Origin: an archaeon
Lineage (GTDB): Archaea > Thermoproteota > Nitrososphaeria > Nitrososphaerales > CADDZS01
Reading direction: 5' to 3'
Length of the DNA stretch: 35,794 nucleotides
Assembly: GCA_902812485.1 (NCBI GenBank)
Contig: CADDZS010000007.1
Location: forward strand, 1-35,794
The notes below the pieces were generated by a model that saw nothing but the letters and a program-made list of their open reading frames with translations, ran no database searches and had not been told where the DNA came from. Made by a program: the position numbers and the translations under genes. Below are positions 8,296 to 16,500 of this stretch, in pieces (position 1 is the first letter of the stretch; each line of letters starts with the position of its first letter).

Positions 8296-8865
8296 CTACG
8301 TCGCGATTCTTTGCGCAATTTCCAAATCTGCGAATGCTCTCGAAAAATATAGTATTAGAATGGGAGCAAGAGCAGAACCGATCACAAAGTCTCCGACCTC
8401 ATGGAAGACCATGAACACCGCGCCTGTGAGTTCGTAGCCTATCAATCCGAGCAAATGTACATGGGGCCACATCATAATCAAACCGGTCGCGATGTTGGTC
8501 TCAGTGTCCCAGAGGAATGCGCAGATCGCTAAAAGAGCTCCGAAGAAGATGTTCTCATATTGGAACCCTTTTTGGGGCTTTGGCCAAAGTTTAGATGCAA
8601 AGAACCCTGCAAAAACGTAGAGAAGCTCTCCGGCAACGAGAAATGGAATTATGATTCCGCCGAAACCATACGGGCTCAGGATTCCCCATATCAACTCTGA
8701 AGCTATTGCCACGTAAGCCCCAATCTTCAGACCAAATGAATAAGCGGAAGCAAAGACAAGAGTGTCTTCAAGTTTCACATTCGGGAGCTCGACAAGAGCG
8801 TAGTTAGTAACAATCACAAGGGATGTAAAGAGCGCGATAATTGATATCGTCCGACTAGTGTTCAT
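8296..8865 (-). CDS. ECF-type transporter S component (vitamin/cofactor uptake), ligand unknown
   Basis: 189 residues with five or six hydrophobic helices. VELPNVKLEDTLVFASAYSF followed by GLKIGAYVAIASELIWG, a Pro/Gly-rich turn (LSPYGFGG) and GELLYVFAGFFASKLW follows the layout of small substrate-binding S components. These proteins capture vitamins or metals and partner with a shared EcfT-EcfA-EcfA' energising unit. No such unit is in the window: the ABC pair at 5.2-7.0 kb is of the ABC-2 export type and is unlikely to serve here. It heads a four-gene minus-strand cluster with the DUF4430-like protein. The fold partner hints at a corrinoid or similar cofactor, which is inference. Expression is probably controlled at the palindrome 10 nt upstream of the start. 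Confidence 0.7.
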   Translation of the reverse strand: MNTSRTISIIALFTSLVIVTNYALVELPNVKLEDTLVFASAYSFGLKIGAYVAIASELIWGILSPYGFGGIIIPFLVAGELLYVFAGFFASKLWPKPQKGFQYENIFFGALLAICAFLWDTETNIATGLIMMWPHVHLLGLIGYELTGAVFMVFHEVGDFVIGSALAPILILYFSRAFADLEIAQRIAT

Positions 8866-8874
8866 ATAGATATC

Positions 8875-8893
8875 TGGCTGGATTATCCAGCCA
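8875..8893 (-). promoter_or_regulatory. Perfect 19-nt palindrome in the 5' leader of the S-component gene (operator candidate)
   Basis: TGGCTGGATTATCCAGCCA: two 9-nt arms that are exact inverted repeats around one central T. It lies 10-28 nt upstream of the ATG at 8865 and just downstream of the transcription start predicted from the TATA box at 8922-8930. It could be a repressor site or form a hairpin in the short 5' leader. Confidence 0.6.
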
Positions 8894-8921
8894 AGCAGCT
8901 TTTAAGAGTTTTCAAATCATG

Positions 8922-8930
8922 TATAAAAAG
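8922..8930 (-). promoter_or_regulatory. TATA box of the S-component cluster
   Basis: The minus strand reads CTTTTTATA, about 57-65 nt upstream of the start codon. The predicted transcript start near 8900 leaves a leader of roughly 35 nt, longer than for most genes here. That leader contains the palindrome. Confidence 0.5.
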
Positions 8931-9069
8931 AAACATACGGGCCTTTGGAGTCTCGGTGTGGTGCTTGATTGATGGGGACTTTTAGCTAGTAGGTACCATC
9001 AGACTTGTTTCTAATTTCGATCTCCGATGGCTGCCACTCTATTTCGTCTAAAGTGCGTTCCAGCCAGTC

Positions 9070-11097
9070 TCAGGGCGATGTTGCTTTTCTGAGCTCTTGT
9101 TCAAATTCGAGAACTGCTCTTCTTACTTCTTCCACTGATGTTTCATCTTCCAGAGTCGTGATGTCCCCAATATTTTCCATCCCATTTGCAACTGCTTTCA
9201 CAACTCTTCGCATGATCTTTCCAGAGCGCGTTTTAGGCAAGGATTTTACAAAATGGATTTCTGACGGAGTCGCAATTGGACCTATCATCTCTCTTACGTG
9301 GTTCGTGAGCTCAATTGCAAGTTCACGAGTGGGAAGATTTCCAGCTCTTAAGACGACGAACGCTGCGATCGTCTCGCCCTTTATTTCATCCGGCTTTCCA
9401 GCGACTGCAGACTCTGCCACTGCAGGATGTGAGCCGAGCGCGTCTTCTATCTCTATAGTGCCCAGCCTGTGTCCTGCAACCTTCAGCACTTCATCTGCCC
9501 TTCCAAGCAACCAGAAATAACCATCTTCGTCTCGAAGGCAGTAGTCTCCGGCATAATACACTCCTTTGAATTTTGACCAGTATACCTGTCTGTATCTTTC
9601 GTCGTCTCCCCAAAGGCTGAGGAGCATCCCAGGCCAAGGCTTCCTAATTACAATGTATCCCTTTTCACCGACCTTCGCTGGAACTCCATTCTCATCGTAG
9701 ACTTCTGCATCAATTCCTGGAAGTGGATAAGTCGCAGAGCCTGGCTTGAGCGGAACAAGACCAAGCTTAGGAGACGGTGAAACCATTATCCCGCCAGTCT
9801 CGGTTTGCCACCAAGTATCAACGATAGGGCACCTCCCACCTCCAACCTTCTCATAATACCACTTCCAGACGTGTGGATTGATCGGCTCCCCCACAGTTCC
9901 TAGGACTCGGAGCGATGAGAGCTCGTGCCTTTCGACCGGCTCGTCCCCGTATTTCATCAATCCACGTAGAGCCGTAGGAGACGTGTAAAGTATATTCACC
10001 TTGTAGTTTTCGACGATCTTCCACAATTGGTCGTTCGTAGGAAAGTCGAACGCCCCCTCATACAAAATCGATGTGAGCCCAAGACTCAGTGGTCCAAATA
10101 CGATGTAGCTGTGCCCAGTCACCCATCCAACATCAGCGGCGCACCAGTAGATATCTGAAGGTGATGGATCGAAGACCCATTTGCACGTCGCTGTCACGTA
10201 TGTTAGGTATCCTCCTGTTCCATGGACTATTGCTTTCGGTTTCCCAGTAGTTCCAGAACTGTATAGAAGGTAAAGTGGATGGTTCGATTCCATTGGTTGT
10301 GGTTCCACGATTGGTGGCGAGAATATGTCTTTGCATTTTGCAATTTCCTCGTCCCAGAGGAAATCTCTCCCCTTTTTCATCTCGACATTTTCTTGCCTTC
10401 TCTTCAAAACAAGGACGGCTCTTACCCCCGGCGCGTTTTCAAGAGCCTCGTCAGCGATCTTCTTGAGTGGAATCGTTTTTCCTCTTCTAAATCCGACATC
10501 GGCCGTCAGGAGCAGGTCAGATCGGGAGTCGTTGATGCGCCCGGAAAGAGATTGACTTGAAAAACCGGAGAAGACGACAGTGAATGGAACTCCAAGCCTT
10601 GCGCAAGCGAGCATAGCTATTGGAAGCTCGGGAACCATTGGAAGGTATATCGTCACGCAACTTGTCTCGCTCGAGACTTTGAACTCATTCTTCAAAAGCC
10701 AAGCAAGTTTGTTTACTTCGAAGTACATGTCTTGATAGCTTAGAACTCTTCTTTCTCCATGCTCATTCTCCCAATAGTAGGCCACCTTGTTTCTAGTGGA
10801 TGTTTGCAAGTGCCTGTCAAGGCAGTTGAAACAAGCGTTGAGTTTCCCTCCTACGAACCATTTTGCAAATGGTGGATTCCACTCTAGTGTGTGATCCCAG
10901 TGTTTGAACCAATCGATTTCTTCTTGTGCAATTTTGGACCAGAACGATTCGATGTTCACAAGCGAGTTTCTGTGGAGTTGCAGATATCTTTGTGTGACGG
11001 GGATGATTTTCGCGGATGTGGGAAGTGTTTCGAATTTTGTTCCTATCTCGGTGCTCGAATTGGGTGGTGAAGAAGTTGTGTTAGTCTTCTGTTCCAT
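9070..11097 (-). CDS. acs: Acetyl-CoA synthetase, AMP-forming
   Basis: 675 residues, close to the usual 640-670. It activates acetate with ATP to acetyl-AMP and then to acetyl-CoA in the cytoplasm. Visible: N-terminal ACAS motif region (FWSKIAQEEIDWFKHW), P-loop-like YSSGTTGKPK at 279-288, GVGWVTGHS-like substrate region (DVGWVTGHSY), DTWWQTETGG at 427-436 whose Trp shapes a small acyl pocket and so favours acetate over longer acids, hinge/A8 motif GRADEVLKVAGHRLG from 532, and catalytic Lys627 in KTRSGKIMRR, the lysine that is acetylated for control in bacteria. The first 25 residues are a Ser/Thr-rich extension absent from many homologues. A single gene with its own TATA-like box about 30 nt upstream. 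Propionyl-CoA synthetase activity is possible but less likely. Confidence 0.93.
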   Translation of the reverse strand: MEQKTNTTSSPPNSSTEIGTKFETLPTSAKIIPVTQRYLQLHRNSLVNIESFWSKIAQEEIDWFKHWDHTLEWNPPFAKWFVGGKLNACFNCLDRHLQTSTRNKVAYYWENEHGERRVLSYQDMYFEVNKLAWLLKNEFKVSSETSCVTIYLPMVPELPIAMLACARLGVPFTVVFSGFSSQSLSGRINDSRSDLLLTADVGFRRGKTIPLKKIADEALENAPGVRAVLVLKRRQENVEMKKGRDFLWDEEIAKCKDIFSPPIVEPQPMESNHPLYLLYSSGTTGKPKAIVHGTGGYLTYVTATCKWVFDPSPSDIYWCAADVGWVTGHSYIVFGPLSLGLTSILYEGAFDFPTNDQLWKIVENYKVNILYTSPTALRGLMKYGDEPVERHELSSLRVLGTVGEPINPHVWKWYYEKVGGGRCPIVDTWWQTETGGIMVSPSPKLGLVPLKPGSATYPLPGIDAEVYDENGVPAKVGEKGYIVIRKPWPGMLLSLWGDDERYRQVYWSKFKGVYYAGDYCLRDEDGYFWLLGRADEVLKVAGHRLGTIEIEDALGSHPAVAESAVAGKPDEIKGETIAAFVVLRAGNLPTRELAIELTNHVREMIGPIATPSEIHFVKSLPKTRSGKIMRRVVKAVANGMENIGDITTLEDETSVEEVRRAVLEFEQELRKATSP

Positions 11098-11122
11098 CGT
11101 CTGAACTCTTCTTCCTCTCTTT

Positions 11123-11131
11123 GCATTTATG
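11123..11131 (-). promoter_or_regulatory. TATA-like box of acs
   Basis: CATAAATGC on the minus strand, centred 30 nt before the ATG at 11097. It predicts initiation within a few bases of the start codon. Confidence 0.4.
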
Positions 11132-11162
11132 TTGATAATCGTTGCTTACTTTGTTGTTCTTT

Positions 11163-11363
11163 TCAGCCTGGGTGTGTGAACTCCTTTGCTTGCTCTCTAT
11201 CTTGATACGCAGTTTTGTAAGAAAAGTTGCATTTCGTGCATACTCCAGCAATCATCGGCGAGTCGCATTTGGGGCAGATTGCAGTTTCATCATTGTTGCT
11301 GTTACGTTGTTGTTCCCTTTTCTCATCATCATCATCCTTTTCCCGAACAGCAGGAACTGCCAT
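11163..11363 (-). CDS. Small acidic zinc-ribbon protein (start uncertain)
   Basis: 66 residues from the ATG at 11363. An acidic, disordered head (EKDDDDEKREQQ) leads to a zinc ribbon CPKC-x10-CTKC (about residues 30-45) and a basic-polar tail. Single zinc ribbons of this kind are common in archaeal transcription or translation accessory proteins, but no specific function can be given. The same frame stays open far upstream, to a stop just before 11555. Its translation there looks protein-like (ERTIEEYHRAQLTRYREIK, then KEEDPGELEDK) yet contains no ATG, GTG or TTG. Either the true product is longer and starts at an unusual codon such as CTG at 11510, or the upstream frame is chance. Confidence 0.6.
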   Translation of the reverse strand: MAVPAVREKDDDDEKREQQRNSNNDETAICPKCDSPMIAGVCTKCNFSYKTAYQDREQAKEFTHPG

Positions 11364-11523
11364 TTTGTCTTCCAGCTCACCCGGATCCTCTTCTTTACCT
11401 ATTTGTGTTGGTGGGGGCAGAATGTAATAAATGCTTTTTATTTCCCGGTATCGCGTTAGTTGTGCTCTGTGATACTCCTCGATGGTACGTTCTCCCTTCG
11501 TAGTTGTCAGTTTTGGGGAAAGG

Positions 11524-11530
11524 TTATAGA
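11524..11530 (+). promoter_or_regulatory. TATA box between divergent small zinc-ribbon genes
   Basis: TTATAGA, about 65-70 nt upstream of the plus-strand ATG at 11595. Transcription would begin near 11555 and give a 40-nt leader that contains the clear ribosome-binding sequence AAGGAG at 11578-11583. The complementary strand reads TCTATAA and could serve the divergent zinc-ribbon gene. Confidence 0.4.
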
Positions 11531-11594
11531 CACTTGCTCGCCCTCCTTTTCATAGTACTCTCAGAAAGGATAGTTAGAAGGAGTTGATCTCAAA

Positions 11595-11837
11595 ATGTCA
11601 GATCAAAAGCAGTCACTAATCCAACGCGAAGAGTCAAAGAATGTAGGAGAATCCGCGGGTGCAAGCAAGGTCCTATTTCATTTTGCAGAATGCACAAATT
11701 GCAAGCATATCTTGCCTCTTTCGACCACTACGGAGAAGTATTTCGCAATATTGAGCAAGGATCCAACTAAGACGATGGGGTTGGGGGAGAAATGCATGAG
11801 GTGCGGAGCAGACAGCTGGGTCCTTGTTGTGGGTTGA
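11595..11837 (+). CDS. Small zinc-ribbon protein
   Basis: 80 residues. After a polar head come ECTNCKHILPLS (Cys pair at about 33 and 36) and KCMRCGADSWVLVVG (Cys pair at about 67 and 70). Together they form a CxxC-x30-CxxC zinc ribbon that ends almost at the C-terminus. The start is supported by AAGGAG eleven bases upstream of the ATG, one of the few strong Shine-Dalgarno sites in the window. No partner domain or known family was recognised. A role in nucleic-acid or protein contacts is likely from the fold alone. Confidence 0.7.
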   Translation: MSDQKQSLIQREESKNVGESAGASKVLFHFAECTNCKHILPLSTTTEKYFAILSKDPTKTMGLGEKCMRCGADSWVLVVG

Positions 11838-11999
11838 AAGCAGAGCAAATGGTGTTATTTCGTTTCTCTTCTTCCTTTCTCCCTATAAGGCGGCAAGTAG
11901 AACTCGTATCTTGAGCAGGAATACATAACGGAAAAAATTCCTCAAGGCCGATGAAATAGTAATGCTTCAAGTCTCTCTTGGTGATGGTGTTCAAAGTCA
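11838..11999. other. Intergenic region
   Basis: Non-coding spacer between two plus-strand genes. ATACATAA near 11919-11926 could be the TATA element of the downstream membrane-protein gene, and GGTGATGG at about 11980-11987 could be its ribosome-binding site. Nothing else was recognised. Confidence 0.35.
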
Positions 12000-12479
12000 A
12001 TGTCGGACAAGAGTGCACTAACTCCGTTTCAAGCGCTTAATCTTGAGCAAAGGAGGAAGGCTATGTTTTTGAGAGCTGCAGGGATTGTCGGGATTATCTC
12101 AGGAGTAATACTAGTCGTGAGTGGATACATTACTCATCCAATTCTCCTAACGATGCTTTCTTTCATTGATGAGCATTACGCTTCTTCAATGTCAGCAATG
12201 GAACTATATTTCTTAAAACTCGCGATTTCGATTTTGACTTCGTTGACCGCCTTAGGTGGCATAGTATTCATCTGTAGTGGGGTGGTGCTTCTTTTGAAGC
12301 ACCGCACCTTTGGAAGAATTTTGATGTGGTTGGGTGGTGGAGTCGGAATCTTTGGGTTGCTTTTCACTGCTGGGGAAGCTTTCTACTACTCGCATTTTTC
12401 CCTCGCCTCGTTTCATGCCGAGTATTGGTTAGGGCTCGTGCTCTCTGCCGTGGCGATCTGGCTCAGTAAGAAAGGATAA
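12000..12479 (+). CDS. Small integral membrane protein, function unknown
   Basis: 159 residues with four predicted membrane helices at about 25-45, 68-98, 104-122 and 138-154. A basic 20-residue N-terminal region precedes them (LNLEQRRKAMFLRAAG). No catalytic or transport motif is visible. The ATG at 12000 is the first good start. The gene lies alone between a zinc-ribbon gene and a PPOX-fold gene on the same strand, with its own probable promoter. Confidence 0.65.
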   Translation: MSDKSALTPFQALNLEQRRKAMFLRAAGIVGIISGVILVVSGYITHPILLTMLSFIDEHYASSMSAMELYFLKLAISILTSLTALGGIVFICSGVVLLLKHRTFGRILMWLGGGVGIFGLLFTAGEAFYYSHFSLASFHAEYWLGLVLSAVAIWLSKKG

Positions 12480-12565
12480 AATTGCTCCAGCTCGCGAAAC
12501 CGTCGAAGTTTGGTCAGCTCTAGCAACGAATTGTTTGAGCAAGACAAAGGCAATGCAGAACTGCG

Positions 12566-12574
12566 ATATTATAA
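12566..12574 (+). promoter_or_regulatory. TATA box that decides the start of the PPOX-fold gene
   Basis: TATTATAAA at 12566-12574. Initiation about 25-28 nt downstream falls near 12597, after the longer frame's start at 12510 but before the ATG at 12624. This argues for the shorter protein. Confidence 0.55.
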
Positions 12575-12623
12575 AGCGAGTAGCTCCATCCCTGTATTGC
12601 TGTTGGGTGACGTAGGAAGGAAA

Positions 12624-13019
12624 ATGAGCTCACTACTACCAGAGAAGGCAAGAAAGCTCTTGGAAGAGAAAAATTTTGCGTTCATCGGAACTATTGCAAA
12701 TGATGGGTCTCCTCATGTTACTCAAACATGGGTTGACACGGATGGAGAGTATGTCTTGATCAACACGGCAATAGGTCGTGCCAAGGAGAAAAATACAAGG
12801 CGAGATCCTCGTGTTTGGGTAGCCGTAGCTGATCACAGTAACCCATACAACCAAGCGATGATAAAAGGTAGTGTGGTCGAACGAATCACTGGTGAAGTGG
12901 CAGAGAGTCATATTGACAAGTTAGCGAAGAAATACACTGGTCTTGACAAGTATGGATCTCGCCGCCCCGGAGAAAGGCGAATAATACTCAAGATAAAGGC
13001 GCAGAGAGTGTTTTTCTAA
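12624..13019 (+). CDS. PPOX-class (pyridoxamine 5'-phosphate oxidase fold) F420/flavin-dependent oxidoreductase
   Basis: 131 residues from the ATG at 12624, preceded by GGAAGG eight bases upstream. The same frame opens at 12510, but the TATA box at 12566 lies inside that extension, so I reject it. The sequence matches split-beta-barrel PPOX proteins: KNFAFIGTIANDGSPHVTQ, TWVDTDGEYVLINTA, IGRAKEKNTRRDPRVWVAV, and then NPYNQAMIKGSVVE with the C-terminal basic RRIILKIKAQRVFF. In archaea and actinobacteria this group (FDOR-B) usually binds F420, sometimes FMN or heme. The physiological substrate is unknown. Cytoplasmic, probably a dimer. Confidence 0.82.
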   Translation: MSSLLPEKARKLLEEKNFAFIGTIANDGSPHVTQTWVDTDGEYVLINTAIGRAKEKNTRRDPRVWVAVADHSNPYNQAMIKGSVVERITGEVAESHIDKLAKKYTGLDKYGSRRPGERRIILKIKAQRVFF

Positions 13020-13176
13020 GATCCCGCTCAAGGTGTGAGTCTTGGGCTATCCCATTTGTGCTGTGTCTGCTCCGAGCAAGATGCTGTGCTATTTCCCTCG
13101 CTATTTTTCTCACAGACTTCTAAGGAGAAAAAACCCTTAGCGAAGGGGAAAGCATTTACTTGCAAGAGAGCCGAGT

Positions 13177-13521
13177 TTGGAGATTACACCTAGCGACGTT
13201 GATAGCATTCGGCGACTTTCGAGGAAAAGAGCCGTAAAGAGAATTTCTTCTACTCTACTCAAGAAGTTGAACCCAGAGATGCTTGCGCGCCTGATGGCTG
13301 CTTATATTGTTCTTAAAAGCAATGGGCATCCCGATTCGGACTTTATCAAATATCTAGTTGCCAAAGAGTCTCGTAGTATATTTTTGGGCATTGGGTTCAA
13401 TTTACTCGTTGCACTTTCGTCTTCTTTACTCTCTGATTCGGAGTTTCGTAAGTTGTGTTACTCCCTTGTTGCGAAGAACAGAGGTGCAGGAGGGGGAGAT
13501 CGAGTACGTATTCAAAGTTAG
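13177..13521 (+). CDS. Uncharacterised small basic protein
   Basis: 114 residues from a TTG start. It begins with a polar stretch and continues as probable alpha helices: SIRRLSRKRAVKRISSTLLKK, LNPEMLARLMAAYIVLKS and IFLGIGFNLLVALSSSLLS. The last is hydrophobic enough to be a buried or membrane-associated helix. The C-terminal end is glycine- and arginine-rich. No known family was recognised. Its stop overlaps the convergent PolD large-subunit gene by 4 nt. Confidence 0.5.
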   Translation: MEITPSDVDSIRRLSRKRAVKRISSTLLKKLNPEMLARLMAAYIVLKSNGHPDSDFIKYLVAKESRSIFLGIGFNLLVALSSSLLSDSEFRKLCYSLVAKNRGAGGGDRVRIQS

Positions 13522-16500
13522 ATGAGTGTAGTTTGGTAGTCTTGCTCCTCTTTTCTCTCAGTTCTCGACCTTGACCGTTGTTCTTGGCCCTCGACTGATT
13601 CGGAGAATTGGTCATCGTCTATGGTAGTTTGCAACCCTTCAAAGTTCGAAAGTCTAGGAGTTTTCTGGGTATCAGCAGCAACAAGTGTAGTGTTTTCGTT
13701 ACGCCTCGAAAGGACAGTGTCTGTGGACTCGGATTCACTAACTGAGGTCTTGGGAATTTGGGCCTTTTCTTCAGCAACTGTGCCTATAGTTTCGAACTCT
13801 TCAAGACCTTTTTGGAGTGCCTCTGGTTTGAAGAGAGTTGCGAGCTCCTCAGCAGCTAAAACAAATCTGCTCCGAAGGTAGTCTCCAACATCGTATTTTG
13901 ATGCAAGGCGTAATCCGAGCTGGAGATATTTCTGCACTGAGCCGCGCGTCACATTTGATTGCAATTCGCCTCCGCACATAAGGCAAACACCCTTGATCGT
14001 AGCCCTCCTATATTTTGTGCCGCATTTCTTGCAGCGAAATCTCTGTGCTGTAAAGGCTTTCGTGTTTCCGATTATATCTGGGAGAAGATGAGTTTTGAGT
14101 ACGGATTTGACCACTTCGTCAACGTTCACAGCCCTGATTTTGTTGGCGAGTTCTATCTGCCTGTCGAGCTTTTCGGTTAGGCTGTTCAGCGTCGAATAGC
14201 TTGCCCTTGCTCGGGCCACGGTTATTGAGCTAGTGTCGTGAGTGAATGAGAAATTCATGTATTGGTTTGGTGTGTCAAGCCTCTTTCCTATTGTTTCGAT
14301 AGATTGCTCCACTTCTGTTGGCGAAGCTTCTCGTAGACTCGCCTCGTAGAATTCTCTTGGGTACGTCGTCGATACGTCCATATGATGTGCTTGTCTTTGG
14401 ACCTCTTTTGGTAAAACCAGAGGCTGGACCAGCAATGGAGCATCCATGAGTCCCCCGATCATGGCTGGCAGAAATCGTTTCGAGAAATTGAGCAAAGCGT
14501 CAAGAAGGAGAATTATACTATCGCCGTCCCCGTCGCAATCTCTTCTCTTCGCAGAGTGCCAATACGGGCTAGCGAAACAAGCCTGGGCGTTAGTGAATCC
14601 TATGATCCGGCCGACGATTCCGACGGACGTATGTGGTGCCAGGCCTACTACAAGTTCACCTAATAATTGGTTTGGGTCTGTTATTTTGTAGTAAGGCTCC
14701 ATTCCGTAGTGATGCGAAAGCAAGTCGTCGAGATACCTTGCCACGGATACGAAGAACGTGCCAGCTTCGACAGGGATCACGATATCTTGGCTAAAGAGCT
14801 CAAGAAGTTGATTGTCAGATTCGAGGGGCTTACCGTTGGCATCTTTAGTGTATCCAAGTTCCTTGAGTTTTTCTACGCTTGGGCCAAGGATCTGACAAGG
14901 TCTGAAATGTGTCAATGGAAGGTTTGTAGCATCGTATCTTATTGTTCCGTCTCTGTAGACAGAGAGGCCGTATTTTTGCCTTAAGAGAGCCTTCTCCAAT
15001 CGCTCTGGGATTTTTAGAAGACTCGAAAGGCCGAGGACACCTCTCAGTGGAGGTATTGGTTTGTACTTAGTTTTTGATGATGCAGATGCGAGTTCTGTTC
15101 TTATTTGATAATCTGTCTTAATCGTTGGCCTCATTCTCCCGTTACAATGCGCGCATCTTTCCGAGATCTTCCCTGAAAGTGGGATCTCTTCTACTGAGAC
15201 CTGAAATCTGTCACTGCATTGATCGCAGATGAAAAAGACTGCGGTTTTGACGTCGCAGGAGGAGCATTTTGATCCGATTATTAATTGCTGGCATTTTGGA
15301 CATCGCAGATTGGCAATTTCAATCTGCACCGTATCGCTTTTCTCCGAAGCAAGGAGAATGTCTCGTGCGGAGCGGTTATTGGAAGCTCTCCCTATCGGGA
15401 AGAGTCCGTCTACAGGAGGACGCATCCTCCTTTGCATTGCTTTTTCTGGCCGACCGACTCGCACTCCTAGAGTTACGGAGGATTTGCTTCGAATTTCAAT
15501 ACCGGAGAACAGTGAGACGAGTTGATTTGTATTGTCCCAATTACCAGACTGGATGATTCGGTCGATCTCGTCTTTGTCCTTGGAGGTAGCGAGGCATAGT
15601 TGCAATATGTGGGAATAAGGCTCACCTATGATCAGGTTTTGGCTCTCCTCGACGTTATGCTCTACACCGAGCTTCTCTAGGAGAGCTTTCTGGTCGGAGC
15701 TAGTAACTACAACACTGACTAGAGCATTATGGCTGTTGCTCCTTGGCTCAGGTAGTTTTCCGAAGAGTTTTGGTTCGAGTCGTGTGTGTTTGATGATGTT
15801 CTCTCTTAATCCAATTGCTTCTTGGGGTGATATTTTGTCCCAGAAAAGAAGATATCTCGGATGGAGTGGAATTTGGAGGAGAGTGGAGAGACGGACTGCC
15901 TCCGAAAAAGTTAGGGGCGCAGTCACTGGGTTTGTTGTAAGCTGTTGTATCCTTTCGTAGTCTAGTGAGAGACTGAGAGACGCCGTTGTGGTGCTTGCAT
16001 AGCGCGTTTTGATCGCGTCGCTCAGCTCCAAAGCCCACCACTCTTCAACGTATCCCGAAGGAGCTAGTTTGTGATTGTTCTCAAGAAAATCCCCAAAGGA
16101 GACGAGTATGTCGCCTAAGTGAATTACAGAGTGCAATTTGTGTTTGGCAGCACTGGCCTCTCGAACGGTCTTCAGGCGGATGACAGACCCATTTTGGAGC
16201 TTTACGAGAGGTGATTCTATTGTGTCTACAGGAGCAACTGTAGCAGCTTTCCCTGGCATGCTCACCTTGATCTGGGTCCCGACCACGACTGGATAGTCTA
16301 GAAGTTCAAAGAGAGCAGGATGTATTCCGATTGTGTGGAGGCCAGTATTAGGCGCTCTCCCATATCTCAGCCTGAACCCTCCTTCATGTCCAGGCATCGA
16401 AATGACCGGTCTTCCGGAGATAACGTCGTCGAAGTGTGATGTGATGGTTTTTGTTTCTTCAGAGCCCCTTTGGTTTCCCCCCGAAAGCTCTCCGAGCCAA

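Noticed and set aside
9005-9520. 171-codon plus-strand frame
   Set aside because: It is antisense to the C-terminal part of acetyl-CoA synthetase and is Ser-rich without domain features.
12510-12623. N-terminal extension of the PPOX-fold protein
   Set aside because: A TATA box lies within it, the extension has no PPOX similarity, and a better start with a ribosome-binding site is at 12624.
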